Assembly: GCF_032854445.1 (NCBI RefSeq)
Contig: NC_088304.1
Location: 36,568,599 to 36,632,598, forward strand
Direction: 5' to 3'
From: Liolophura sinensis
Lineage: Eukaryota; Mollusca; Polyplacophora; Chitonida; Chitonidae
Length of the DNA: 64,000 nt
Shown here: in pieces, positions 19,747-30,614 of the stretch
How the letters are laid out: each line of letters opens with the position of its first letter
How positions within the stretch are numbered: position 1 is the first letter of the stretch
Translations under genes and position numbers: made by a program
Notes under the pieces: model-generated
Told to the model about the DNA's origin: nothing
What the model saw: only the letters and a program-made list of their open reading frames with translations
Database searches by the model: none

Positions 19747-19884
19747 GGCGTTGCCATGGGGGTTAATCCGATGTATTTTATGCTCATCGCTACGATTTCC
19801 AGCTCCTTTGCCTTTATCCTTCCTGTGGCCACCCCTCCTAACAGCATTGCCTACTCTTACGGAGGATTAAAATTCCTCGATATG
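19747..19884 (+). CDS. SLC13 transporter, exon d
   Basis: The acceptor is TTTGTCAG and the donor ATG|GTAAGT; 46 codons, phase 0. It encodes GVNPMYFMLIATISSSFAF then ILPVATPPNSIAYSYGGLK, the highly conserved penultimate helix and second carboxylate-binding loop of SLC13. It directly continues exon c in the protein, so no coding exon is missing across the 18-kb intron. Confidence 0.92.
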
Positions 19885-20511
19885 GTAAGTGTGTAATCGC
19901 CTGGGGTCAACTTTCTTATTTACTTCAAGTCTCCCAGTTTGATAACTGAACATTAATGTCTAAGTGTAATCTGGCGATATTTGTTCTTAAATAACCTACG
20001 CAAAAAGAGGTCGGAAGACACTTTATATCGTTCTGGGAGAGGACAAAATTACTCTGATTATTAGGTAATTCTCTGAGTGTATTTCGCTTATTCTTAAATT
20101 GAAATAAAAACACTAAGCTGAAGTATACATCATATGAAAGAACGTAGAACACTGGCCATCAAGATGAGTCAATTGTTTTAAGAAGTTTTTCAAACGAATA
20201 AAATGGTTTCAAAAGGTAAGATTCTGCGGTGGTCAGTAGAGACGAAGACGGTATGAGTGGCATCACACCCCAGGTCTTTTTCATGAGATAGTTCCTTCCC
20301 ATGTCCGTTCAGCGATTACCTTCACACACCTATATATGTGTATGCGTAAATATTGTCAGGAAATGTCGCTGTGGAATCCAAAGTTCTGAATGCATTTTAG
20401 TAAGTTGAACAACCTCCATGAATTTTTTGTATGTATTTGACATTTGCTATCATTACTGTCATTTCCTATTTTACCTTTATCGACCATTGTTAATGGCGCG
20501 GGTTGTTTCAG

Positions 20512-20667
20512 GCCGTCCCGGGAGCAGTCTTAAAGCTCAGCTGCTTGGCCGTCCTGGTTTTGATGATTAATACGTGGGGACAAACCTATCTCCGATTGGA
20601 TGAATACCCTCTGTGGGCGGAGCACTATAAAATAGCTTTAGCCAATCAGACGATATCATGCGGTTGA
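20512..20667 (+). CDS. SLC13 transporter, last exon
   Basis: The acceptor is GTTGTTTCAG. It encodes the last helix (VLKLSCLAVLVLMINTWGQT) and a short tail ending with TGA at 20665-20667. INTWG is a family hallmark. Confidence 0.88.
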   Translation, partial: AVPGAVLKLSCLAVLVLMINTWGQTYLRLDEYPLWAEHYKIALANQTISCG

Positions 20668-22988
20668 AGCGGCAGTTATTGTCTTCTTGTATCTCTCTAT
20701 ATGGACCGGAGTCGACCTGTAATGCATATGTCGTTAGAAACCTTATAGTGGTACATGATTTGAATAATTTTTACACTCATAACATAACATTCCTTTCGTC
20801 CTTCCAACATCATTTGTTTACTTTCGTAGGTCTTTGGTGTTTTGTGTTAAACGTCCATTTTGTGTGACGTCAGGTATAAAAGATTCTATTCGATTTAACT
20901 CTGGAACAAATCGCTATTCAATGCTGTCTTGGAGTTCAATCAATGCGTCGAAAAACATTCGCATACTAGCCATCAACCAATATGGACGTTCCAGATCAAT
21001 ACTCTTCAGGCCAATTCCCAAAACGACATATAACAAAACCTCTAAAGAAAGAAGAAAATATATAAAGTACGAAAACAGAACGGAATCATGCAAAGAGAAG
21101 CGGTCAACAGTTTTCGATGATGTTGGAAAGACGCAAGTTATGGTCTAGGTGACTGGGTGAAATCAGTATTCAAATCGTGTATCATGATAGATTATCAGTT
21201 GTCGATAATAAAATATGTATCTCAGTTGCGCTTTGACTGCAACTGTTCATATATCTAATGTGGCGATGTAATTCAACACGATTCAGTTCATTTTCTTGAA
21301 CACACGTGAATATGTCTCAAGAGAAAAGGAAAATATCACGTCAGAACACATAACCCGTAACTTGCCAATCCCGTGGGAGGGAGTTGCGGTGACTAGGGGA
21401 TAGAAGAGTTGATGTTTTCTACAGAATTGCTCTTCGGCTTCACACCACATTTACACATTACTATATTAATTAGTAGTAATTAGTAAACGGCATTCTGCAG
21501 AAATCAAATGAAACAACTTTGTAAATCTAAATGTTAATTTATGTATAGATTCAATACCTATGCAAATTCCTTTCTGAGTATACATTCATTGCAACATGTC
21601 TTGTATTCCTTGCATTGTCATAGTTTAAATAACATGGAAATTAAACGTCCTGGATTTCATGACTGTAGCACGTAAGGTTGTGTTTTGACTTATGATTTTA
21701 GTTGAATGTATCATTGTATCATATTCGTTCAGGACGTGAGTTTGTGATCAGTATGATATTAGTCACTTTGTCACAAAGTTTAATTATGTAAATTTGAACA
21801 CGCGGGTTTATGTATAAACGCGCTAATTGGTAAAATCCACAGTATTGAGATATTTGGTGTTTGATCACACTATATTGTCATGTACTTAACGTTATGGATA
21901 TACAACAAATTCGTAAAAAGATTTGGACGTTTGACTTGTGTACAGTTAGCGCTTTAACCGCAATTTTTCTTATTTATTTAACAGCTAACTCCGCCGAACT
22001 CAAGAATATTTTACTTATCCGGTCGTAGACAGAGGGATGCATGGTGAGAGGAAACTGAGCGGCCTCAAAAGAGGTGTTGATAACACTGTTGCTCTTCTAC
22101 AAACACTTTATTTGCAGCAATCGGGATTTTCTCGAAAATAAGAGAGTAGCAAGATATAAATACAAAGGATCGTGAAAAGAAATACATATTAAATATATTG
22201 TGTTTCAGTGAACAGAGTATAACATAAGAATAAATGAGTACTCAGGCAGTAACTGACAATGGAGTAATCAGTTAATTGTTCTCTCCGTTGCGCTGAGCTG
22301 TTCACAGAACGACGCACCCAGTAGCCTGTTCTTCACTCTATCGTGTATAAAGAACCCTTTTTAGTGTAAAATGTTAGACTGCGAAATTGGCCACACGGGC
22401 GCTGTCGATCGGGAATTGTCCCCATGGCCCCATGACGTCTGAACAAAAAATACCCTCACACACCCGAAAAAGCTCTACACAATACAGATAATATAATAAA
22501 AGTCTAACACCATATAGAGTAGAATTAGGGCAGCGAGGGCAGATGCACACAGTGAAAAAATCAAAGCTTAATAAGCGTACAAATACTTCCTTACAAAGTG
22601 CTGATCGTAAGTCTTGGTAGCATTGTGTAGATAGCTGTCCGAGGATTTCTTCAAAGTGCGAAGTTAGTGTAACACTGATACTTGATGCCTCAGGGTTTAC
22701 TTCTACCAGGCAACCTTACCGTGTTTCAATTTCTCGTCATTTTCAAGATGTAAAAGCCCTTCGAGTTTTCCTTCTCCTTGGAATAAAATGTTGATAGGAA
22801 GATTTCCATCCAGGGTCACCCTGGCCAGTTTCCTTCATGTCTCGACATCACTCCAGTGTACGCAAAAACAAGCTCTTGATTTTAACAGAAAGTATGTTGT
22901 CTGAGTGATGCTAGAATGTATTCTGTTATTAAAACACAATATGCTGTTATAATCAACATAATTTCCTCTTAGTGTAATAAAATTAATA
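20668..22988. other. Downstream of SLC13: 3' UTR candidate and repeats, no gene
   Basis: A possible polyadenylation signal AATAAA lies at 21207-21212. The segment 20930-21270 is related to 43855-43970 plus 44755-44970 (GACGTTCCA, CCAAAACGACATAT, GATGTTGGAAAG, AATATGTATCT-AGTTGCG), so it belongs to a dispersed repeat. About 21985-22030 holds a faint SINE tail remnant. No convincing coding region. Confidence 0.45.
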
Positions 22989-24088
22989 CACTCTTCAAGA
23001 AAAGAAACGCAAAACCCAAATATCAATGTAAATTTGATGTTATTCAAGGACGTGTAGATCAGCGGAAAACAAAGATACATAAATGAAATTTTGTTGAGCA
23101 ATGCATTGCTATGTTGTCCATATTCCATGAGAATAACAGTCATCACAGTCATTACTGCTGTCCACCAGGTGGTGTTGAAGTCAGTACCTCGTATGACCAC
23201 CTCCAGCTGCTGCCACTGTCTGATGTCCACCTGTCTGATGCAGTGAGGAGCAAAACGTTCATTGCGTCGTCTGTAGACACGGTCTCTACCATCACGTCGC
23301 CTGAGGAGATAACGGAATTCATCGCTAAACCATATGCGCCTCCGGTTTGTCAGGTTCCATGGCAGTACCGTGATACATCATCTCACTCGTCGACGTCGAT
23401 GCAGTCGTGTCAAGGAGGGGCAACTTTTGGACGTTTGGCACGTATTCCTACTTCTCGGAGACGGTTCATGATTGTCTGATCGGACACTCTTCTGGCTCCA
23501 AACTGTTCTTGTGCTGTGTCCCGGGCGGTACGATGGCGGTCACGTAGGTGGGTTACCCGGATGTACCGATCTTGGGCAGGTGTGGTGACTCTAGGTCTTC
23601 CTGATCTTGGGCGGTCATTTGTCTAATTTGTTTGACAAAATCAATCCCACAGCCGAGTTATTGTGCTGGGATGAACGTTGAATATCCTTGCCGCCTCACT
23701 CTTTGATTCGTCAGCTTGCAATCATCCAATTGCCTGATTTCAGTCGGCAGTGTTGAGACGTCCCATTTTCGTGTATAGTACTTGCAAAGATATTGGATAA
23801 AATTGTGAGATTCGTTTGGGTCTTTTATAGTCACATGCTGTACTCATGTTTTGCACTTGACAGACAATCATTTTGCCTGAACTTCGTGCTGCACGACATC
23901 AACGCACATCATAACAATTCTAATTGATAAAACCGTTCAAAATCATTTTTCGTTGCGTTTGGTCAAGGATGTTCTGAAACATTCCAGTAACAATGTGTAA
24001 CCCTACAGAACTGTTTGAGTTCACATATGTGTACAAAATTGTAAGTATCATTTTTGAATTTCATTTTGCGTTTCTTTTTTAGAAGAGT
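22989..24088 (-). mobile_element. Tc1-type transposon, family C, internally deleted
   Basis: The left end CACTCTTCAAGAAAAGAAAC (preceded by TA) and the right end with TTTTGCGTTTCTTTT-TAGAAG are inverted copies. The minus strand carries a transposase remnant starting at ATG about 23768 (RPRVTTPAQDRYIR-like linker region near 23590, RRMRFSDEF-like segment near 23320). The catalytic second half is missing and the interior up to 22989 is unrelated. It abuts the 5' LTR that follows. Confidence 0.75.
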
Positions 24089-24832
24089 CTTATGTGCACG
24101 ACTGCCGTCAGTTTCTAAATTTAGCTTGCCACTGTTTACATACGCTGAGTTCAGCGCCTGCTGTCTGGCTCTACCTTAGAATATTCCAGAATGCGCTCAG
24201 TTTGGTGCCTGTTTGTTTACATCAAGTGTTCAGGAATTTTCTTATTCTAGACAATTCCACCAGGCTATATAAGACCTATGAAAGCAGGTCAAAAGGAGGA
24301 GAGAACGGAGACAACGAGACAACGGAGAATTATTGAGGGTGTTGGATGCTTTCGCTGTGTATTACTTTAGTAGGCCTTTTGTGCTGAATTTTGGTGTCTT
24401 TATATCCTCTGGCTTTGTTATATCCTATCTCCACCGAGCACTTGTTCAATCTGAACTTGTATGTTTAATTTGTTCTCTTGTATACACAGTGCTTATTAGT
24501 ACACGGACCATGTCTGTGGAATTTTGTGTATATTTCCCTCTTGTGAATTTGCATCTGAGCATTTATGCCTGTGTGGTATATATTGTGGAATATATGCGTC
24601 CGTTTGGACTTGACACTGTAAGTACTTTAGTATTTGTATGGATACTGCTATCCTTCCTTGTTAAACTTAAGTACTTTAGTATTTGTATAAGTCTTATTAT
24701 CTGTTCTTGTTAAAGCTAATAAATTGTTGTAAAATAAAATCTGCTGGTTTTGGTTACTTTTTTGTGCGGCTAAACTGTCATGTATTTCGAACAAGCCATC
24801 TCTTTATAATACAGACTGTTTGGGTCGTAACA
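24088..24832 (+). repeat. 5' LTR
   Basis: It matches 33483-33902 over its first 415 bp. It contains a TATA box (TATATAAG 24266-24273) and a polyadenylation signal AATAAA (24718-24723), and ends ...CGTAACA. Its first bases are fused to the Tc1 end, so the TG start is not intact. Confidence 0.85.
24266..24273 (+). promoter_or_regulatory. TATA box of the LTR promoter
   Basis: TATATAAG in U3, repeated at 33661-33668 in the 3' LTR. It is consistent with Pol II initiation shortly downstream. Confidence 0.55.
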
Positions 24833-24834
24833 AT

Positions 24835-24852
24835 TGGGGGCTTGTCCGGGAA
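24835..24852 (+). promoter_or_regulatory. Primer-binding site, tRNA-Pro type
   Basis: TGGGGGCTTGTCCGGGAA lies 2 bases after the LTR end and differs from the well-known tRNA-Pro primer site at about two positions. Confidence 0.75.
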
Positions 24853-24949
24853 GTGAATTTGAATTGGAATTGAAAGGATTTTGAGTAAGTTGTGTCATTT
24901 TTCTAGTCTTTGACTTTGTAGTAAATTTTGATAGCAGATTTTATTCATC

Positions 24950-25538
24950 ATGTCGGATTTTAAGTACCGGCTCGGATAGCACAGTTGGTAGAGCGTCCGC
25001 TTCGGGACCTGTAGAAAAGAGGAAGTTGTAACTTCCTCGCTTGGCGTTCAGCATGAAGGGAATAGTGCAACGACTGGTTGACCCGTATCAGTATAATGGC
25101 TCGGGCGGGGCGGCTTACTTGCCTTCGGTAAGTCTTCTGAGTGAAGCAGCACTAAATAAAAGAGCGGTGGAAATCTGTCCTGCAACAAGGAGGCACATTA
25201 TACATACATGCACCCTAATGATTCCTTCGTCGTCATATGACTGAAAAAATTGTTGAGTACGACGTTAAACCCCAAGCACTCACTCACTCACTCGGATTTT
25301 AAGCCCGACGAGTTTATGGAAGCGCCAGATCAGGACATTTTTTGATGTGTTAAATAAGAATGATTTGTATGCTTTAAGCAAGTACCTGAATCTTAATATC
25401 AAAAGATCCTTACGCAAGAAAGATATGCAGTTTAGTATTGCTAAATGTTTGGTAGAATTACAGGAGTTTGATGAAAGTGCATTAGATGTGTACAGGCCTG
25501 AGGGCGATGATTCCACTGTAATAATATTGAAAGAGTTA
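24950..25538 (+). pseudogene. LTR retrotransposon gag, 5' part, split by a SINE
   Basis: ATG at 24950, then five codons up to the SINE insertion. The frame resumes at 25304 after the duplicated target. A one-base shift occurs in the T-run at 25337-25342, then the frame runs on (LNKNDLYALSKYLNLNIKRS) until the Harbinger insertion at TTA 25536-25538. It continues at 29221. Confidence 0.7.
24965..25292 (+). repeat. SINE family 2 (tRNA-like head), inserted in gag
   Basis: It starts with a tRNA-like segment (GGCTCGGATAGCACAGTTGG, a Pol III box A type) and ends with GACGTTAAACCCCAAGCACT and CACT repeats. The 11-bp target duplication CGGATTTTAAG lies at 24954-24964 and 25293-25303. A degenerate relative is seen at about 42930-43055. 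Confidence 0.88.
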
Positions 25539-25806
25539 GTCTGCGCACAAAAAGAACGCTTGCTCGCGATAAAAGCGAGCGCGATAAAGCAAGCACTTGT
25601 AATGTTGTTCAGAATTTGCTTGTGCCGCACAAAAAGCACGTTAGCTTTATCGCGCCTGCGATGTCAAGCGACGCTTGGAAAGCGTAAAGAATCAAAAGTT
25701 AATTCTTTATCGCGAGCAAGCGTGTTTTTGGTGCCCCCCATGTGTGTTGTCTAGTCACGATCTGGCAAGTGCAGTGTGTGTTTTATCCTCTGACAGTCCG
25801 ACCAAA

Positions 25807-26047
25807 ATGGATGTGGAGTCTTTGATATCAGCCGTGTTTCGAAAACCTGCAATTTGGGACAAAAGAAGGAAAGACCACGCAAACCGCAACGTTGTGAATT
25901 GTGCTTGGAAAGAAATTAGTGAAGATCTGAAACATGATGGTAAGAATAACTTTATTGTATGTATTTATTCATGGCTGCTTTCATTTATTTTCATTGTGCT
26001 CCATTGCCTTCTATTCTGTAGTACAAGTCCCCCCCCTTTCCCTCTCC

Positions 26048-26079
<32 letters not shown>

Positions 26080-28065
26080 GACTCTCCCTTTTTTCCTTTC
26101 ATGCCCAATATCTTTCTCATTATTTCCTTGGACCCTCTCGCTCTAGCCAACTCTACTATAAGCTTATTGTAATCTACTAACAAAAGAAAATCGAAGACAG
26201 ATCTACTTTTATATTTACAAGAGCAGCGTCTGGTCAGTTTACAAAGGCTTTTAATGGACTTTGGCCCAGATTGTTCTTTGAAGGTTACATTTTCTTGTTC
26301 ATAGGCTATTGAATATATTGCAGAGAATATCTACTGAAGTATGCTTTAAAAACATCCCTAACAGTTTTTGAATCATTACATGGCCTCCCAACACGGTCCT
26401 AAACTATGCCTTGGTTTTCAACCGAAACTTCGTTGAGATTTTCCACCATGCCTTCTTTGTCTATTATAGTGTTATGCAGGACACAAACACATTTTACAAT
26501 GCGATCGGCAAGCAGCACGTCTGTCTCAATTTCTTTGTTTAGCAAACGCCATTTTGCTACCAAAATTCCAAACGCACATTCCACGGTTTTTCTACATCTT
26601 GACAATCTCTTGTTGAAGCAGTCTTCATCAAGAGGGAGATTTGTTCCACTGTAGGGTTTCAAAACATGAGTCATTAATGGGTATGCCTCGTCAGCAATGA
26701 ACACAAATGGGGCCACGACATTGGAGTTTGGCAGGGCTGTAGGCTCTGGTATATGCAGTTTTTCTTGCACAAGAGCACGATAAAGGCCCGAGGCTTGAAA
26801 AGTACCTCCATCGCTTTGTTTCCCGTGTCCGCCAACGTTGATTGTCAGAAATTTGTAATGAGCATCAACAACAGCCTGCAACACTATTGAGAAATATCTT
26901 TTGTAGTTATAAAACATGGATCCTGATTTGCTGGGACAACAGATTCGAACATGCTTTCCGTCTATCGCTCCTAAGCAGTTTGGGAAATTCCAAAGATTGT
27001 AAAAGTCATCAGAAGCCGATAGGAATGTTTCCCTGGTTGGAGAGGGCATATGCACTGGTTTCAGCTCATCACATATAGCAGTAACAGTTTCAGACACAAC
27101 GTGTGCTACAGTGGAGGCACCCACCCGGAAGTTGAAGGCAAGGGTCTTAAAAGATGAACCGGTTGCAAGAAATCTGAAAAAAAGACGTTCATCATATTAG
27201 TTGTGTCTCTGAAAGCGACTTTTGAATTGTGATATATATATATTTGACTTGCTGGAATGGGGCAATCATTATGACTCAGTTTATGTGAACTTTCATCATT
27301 GACAATAATATTGTATGCAAGCACTATATCATAAATAATAATGTGGTGTTAATTTTTTTGTTTTCAGAAACTGCACTGAAGAACAAATGGAAGTCCCTGC
27401 GAGACTACTTTGCGACAGAATATAATAAAAGGTCATCAGGAGATGCTGCAAGCAATCGCCCACAATCAAAGTGGCAGTTTTTCAATCAGCTTCTCTTTTT
27501 GAAAGATATTGTTGCGCCGAGAACTTCATTCGACTCTCTAGATCTGGATAACTTTGAAGGTAATCAACCAAGCCCGGGGATTGTGGATGAGTCTGCAACA
27601 GAAGTAGACACCCAGGGCAGCAATGTGGAAAGTCAGGAACCGGACACATTTGACAATCCTACAGCCTTTGAAGCACCAGAGCCTGGGCCGTTCCAGGAGT
27701 TTTCTCCGGGGCCTCCGTCGAGTAAACGTACAAACACAAGAGCAGGGCTCCCCAAAAAACGCAGTCGAGACAGCTCGGACAGTTACAGGGAACTGATAGA
27801 TATAGAAGAAAGAAAACTTCAATACTTAAGTCAAAAAAGAGAAAATGCCGAGCAAACAAATGATGCTGACTTCCAATTCCTCAAATCATTATACCCATAC
27901 ATGAAAATGGTCCCTGAGCACCTGAAACTCTGCGTTCGCAATCGAATACAGTCAGTTCTGCAAGAGTTTGTATACCCACCAACAGTACAACAACGTTCAC
28001 AAAGCCAACCTCAAGATCTGGATGTACAATTGCGAGATAGCACATCGCCCGCATTGTCTTACTAA
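25807..28065 (+). CDS. Harbinger MADF-BESS DNA-binding protein (2 exons)
   Basis: PIF/Harbinger elements need a second protein that binds DNA and brings the transposase to the nucleus. Exon 1 is 25807-25939 and exon 2 is 27368-28065; donor GATG|GTAAGA and acceptor TTTTCAG join in frame to 276 codons. The MADF domain covers roughly residues 5-95 (VESLISAVFRKPAIWDKRRK, then ALKNKWKSLRDYFATEYNKR). Next are an acidic/Pro-rich middle, a basic stretch PKKRSRDSS (nuclear signal candidate) and a BESS motif near residues 215-250 (DADFQFLKSLYPYMKMVPEH). No lesion seen. Its 1.4-kb intron contains the main exon of the transposase on the other strand. Confidence 0.85.
26040..26095. repeat. CT-rich microsatellite in the MADF-gene intron
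   Basis: An interrupted (CT)n/(TCTC)n run. Confidence 0.8.
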
Positions 28066-29071
28066 AGCTATAGCACAGGTTCAACACCTAATAGCATTGA
28101 TTCCTACACCACTCAGCCAGACTCTCATCATTTCCAGTACTAATTGTTTCCATTATGATCGTTAAGACATCTGTCAACGCCTGAACAAAAGATATTAAGC
28201 AGCGTTTTTGTTAATATGTTGTAATCTTTATGTTGGTTTATTTTTTAAGCTGTTATCATTTCCAGGTACATTCATTTAGAGTGCTGAAGACAAAGAGTCA
28301 TCAAATGATCCTTAATTTTGTTGTACTCAAATTGTATTTTACACAAGATACTTAATATGCCAGTTAGGCGTAAATGATTTTTTTCTCTCGCAAGTGGAAA
28401 ATCATTCTTATTCTTTACGAACAGTGATTTTTTTTAAACATCTATGTTGTTGATTTTATATAATCATTCTATAACTAAGATAGTTTCTGAGTTTGTTGGC
28501 TGTTTTCTCTGTTTGTTTATTGTCTTTGTGAGTAACAACCCTTTTAATCCTACTCTTCTCTCCTAAAATGTCCTCACCATAAGTTTAAAACAAACAAGAG
28601 ATTTACCTGTTGTAGTTCATAATGGAGATCAATAAACTTTATGATACACGTTTACACAGTCTTAGTTCATTGTGTATGCATGAATATATATTTATAGTTA
28701 TTACTTCATACTTATATATATAACTGTATATACGCATACGTTTCAACTAAGGGTGACTCACCTGAGCGTAATAACTAGACGCTCCTCTGGCAGAATTGGT
28801 TGTTGGTGCCAGTTGCACCAGTTCTTTGTTATCTTTGGTTCAATTTTTTCTAAGATATACTTGAATGTCTCCTTGGCTCATTCTCAAGATTAGTATGACT
28901 GGAAACGAGAAGGGCTCCTTTTAAGCAAAGGAAACAAGTGATGATATTCACCTTCCATTCGCCTCCTTTTATTTATCTCATGAACGCCCATTCTTTTGCG
29001 TTTTCCTAGGATAAATTTTCGGCAAAACACTGTCTAGCAACAATAGTTTCGTCTTCACTTGAATCCGCCAT
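26399..29071 (-). pseudogene. Harbinger DDE transposase (HARBI1-like), 2 exons, exon 1 damaged
   Basis: The main exon 26399-27173 (minus) is open. It carries the first catalytic Asp in NCLGAIDGKHVRI (about 27000), the second in FVFIADEAYPL (about 26695), and the Glu in KTVECAFGILVAKWR (about 26570); it stops at 26399. The upstream exon, about 28762-29071, ends with a good donor (CTCAG|GTGAGT). Joined with the acceptor TTTTTTTCAG at 27174, it gives the family block ITLR-FLATGSSF across the junction. Exon 1 starts at ATG 29069-29071 but needs frame changes near 29010 and 28885, so the gene is probably dead. Its 1.6-kb intron contains MADF exon 2. Confidence 0.8.
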
Positions 29072-29220
29072 GGTGTCAAATGAAAAATTCTACCAGTCGC
29101 AAGCGCGATTTACAATCTGTCAATATGTCCACCTCAACGACAAGCAAGCGCTTTCATTTCACGTGCTTGCTTTATCGCGCTCGTTTTTATCGCGAGCAAG
29201 CGTTCTTTTTGTGCGCAGCC

Positions 29221-29785
29221 TTAGAACTGAAGGAAAGGGAAAATGAAAGAGTGTTCGAATTGGAGAAGTTTCAAAGCGAAATTGAAGCGAGGAGACTAGA
29301 AGGAGATAGGTCTGGCTTAAGTTTTTCTGATATGCCTCCAAAATTTGACGTCGCCTAGAAACATAAGATTGCTGCCACAATTTCGTGAAACTGATGTAGA
29401 TAAATATTTTCTACAGTTTGAGAAGATTGCTCAAAATTTAGAGTGGCCTAAAAAGTTTTGGACTACCCTTTTACAGAGTGTGTTAACTGGCAAAGCTATA
29501 GATATATACACAGAGTTATCAACAGAACAGGCTGCAGATTATGATTTTGTGAAAGATGTTATCTTAAAAAGATATGAGCTTGTGCCAGAGGCCTATCGGC
29601 AGAAATTTAGAAATTTGAGAAAAGAGATCAGACTTACATTGAATTTGCTAGGCAGAAGGAACAATTGTTTGAGCGGTGGTGTTATGCTAAAAAGTGTAGA
29701 TAATGATTATGAAAAGTTGAAACAGATCATTCTGATTGAAGACTTTAAAAGGTGTATTAATGATGATGTCAGAACTTTCATTTAG
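29221..29785 (+). pseudogene. LTR retrotransposon gag, middle part
   Basis: It continues gag after the Harbinger. The first part is a charged helix (ELKERENERVFELEKFQSEI); after a frame change near 29340 the capsid-like region follows: KYFLQFEKIAQNLEWPKKFW, then LLQSVLTGKAIDIYTELS and YDFVKDVILKRYELVPEAYR. This pattern is typical of gypsy-type gag in aquatic animals. A stop is reached at 29785, with readable residues beyond it. Confidence 0.7.
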
Positions 29786-29859
29786 GACAAAGAGGCTGAT
29801 ACTTTAGGAGCAGCAGCCACTATGGCCGATACAATACACGGTTACACATAAGGTCTTCA

Positions 29860-30447
29860 TTGCAGAAAAAGCCGTCTACATTTAGAAAGCCTCAACCCTT
29901 TTCCAGCGGTTCATTTGACTCAAATTCAGGCCCACCGAAACAGGCTCAAAATTTTGACAAATCAGGTGATCAAAGAAGACCTGTTAATTCGAACACTACT
30001 CAACGAAGGTCTGACCATACATTTACTGATAGACAGTTCAGCAGGGTTACATGTAATTTTTGTAGGAAGCCAGGCTATGTCATTTCAAATTGTTATGCTT
30101 TAAAGAGAAGGCAAGAAGAGGAGGGTGGCTCCAAGCCTACTGGTTTGTGTGTTACTGCTAAAAAGTCTGATATAGTGAACAATGTTGATGCATTTGATTA
30201 TGTTAAGACTCCACCAGTAGATTGTACACAGAATTCACAGGATAATGATGAGTCATATTCTGGATCAAATGTATTAATTAGAGGTGTAAGCTCTGCTGAA
30301 TTTGAATCTCTGCCTCTTCACAAAGCTTACTTGTCATCAGATATTTTTTCGGGTCCTGTTACTGTCGGCATTAGGCCTACTTTGCCTTTTAAAGGAATTC
30401 ATCTACTACTTGGTAAAGATCTTGCTGGTGGACAAAGTAATGGTTAA
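29860..30447 (+). pseudogene. LTR retrotransposon nucleocapsid/protease region
   Basis: It contains a CCHC knuckle written as CNFCRKPGYVISNC, where the His is replaced by Tyr (CCYC). The basic linker is rich in Q/S/N. The downstream part (SSAEFESLPLHKAYLSS, then RPTLPFKGIHLLLGKDLAGG) looks like sequence following an aspartic protease. No DTG/DSG active site is visible, so the protease core appears to be deleted. Confidence 0.55.
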
Positions 30448-30614
30448 TCCTATTGTGACTGATAAACCTTGTTTAAATCAAACTGTTGATCCTGTTGAGA
30501 AAGAAATTCCAGATTTGTATCCCTCTTGTGCTGTAACGAGGTCTATGTGAAAACAAACTTTCTGATAACGGCAAAAACACAGTAACGGACTTACAAGATA
30601 CATTTCTTACACAA

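Larger units (their letters stand above)
664..20667 (+). other. SLC13-family Na+/carboxylate or sulfate symporter gene, 3' portion (5 exons)
   Basis: A plasma-membrane secondary transporter of the SLC13 (NaDC/NaS) family. Exons 664-758, 1014-1123, 1594-1755, 19747-19884 and 20512-20667 join in one reading frame (intron phases 1, 0, 0, 0) with GT-AG boundaries throughout. Family hallmarks seen are the segment LLLGGGFAL, the signature TEISSNTAVASIFIPVMAEM, the block FILPVATPPNSIAYSYGGLK, and a C-terminal helix with INTWG followed by a stop at 20665-20667. Together they are the C-terminal third to half of a transporter of the usual 550-600 residues, with the N-terminal exons before the window. 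No stop or frameshift interrupts the exons, so the gene could be functional. The third visible intron (1756-19746) is about 18 kb and holds a whole Polinton. The member and its substrate cannot be told from this part. Confidence 0.88.
25539..29220. mobile_element. PIF/Harbinger transposon, 3.7 kb
   Basis: Terminal inverted repeats of about 55 bp (CTGCGCACAAAAAGAACGCT... at 25541, complement at 29162-29218) are flanked by the 3-bp target TTA (25536-25538, 29221-29223). It encodes the two expected proteins, a DDE transposase and a MADF/Myb-type protein, on opposite strands. It is inserted in gag, whose frame continues directly after the target. Confidence 0.93.

Noticed and set aside
20834-21148. 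104-codon ORF after the SLC13 gene
   Set aside because: It lies in a dispersed repeat whose other copy (43855-44970) does not keep the frame.
25807-28065. MADF-BESS gene as a host transcription factor
   Set aside because: It lies wholly within Harbinger terminal repeats with a TTA duplication and is interleaved with the transposase, the standard partner protein of these elements.
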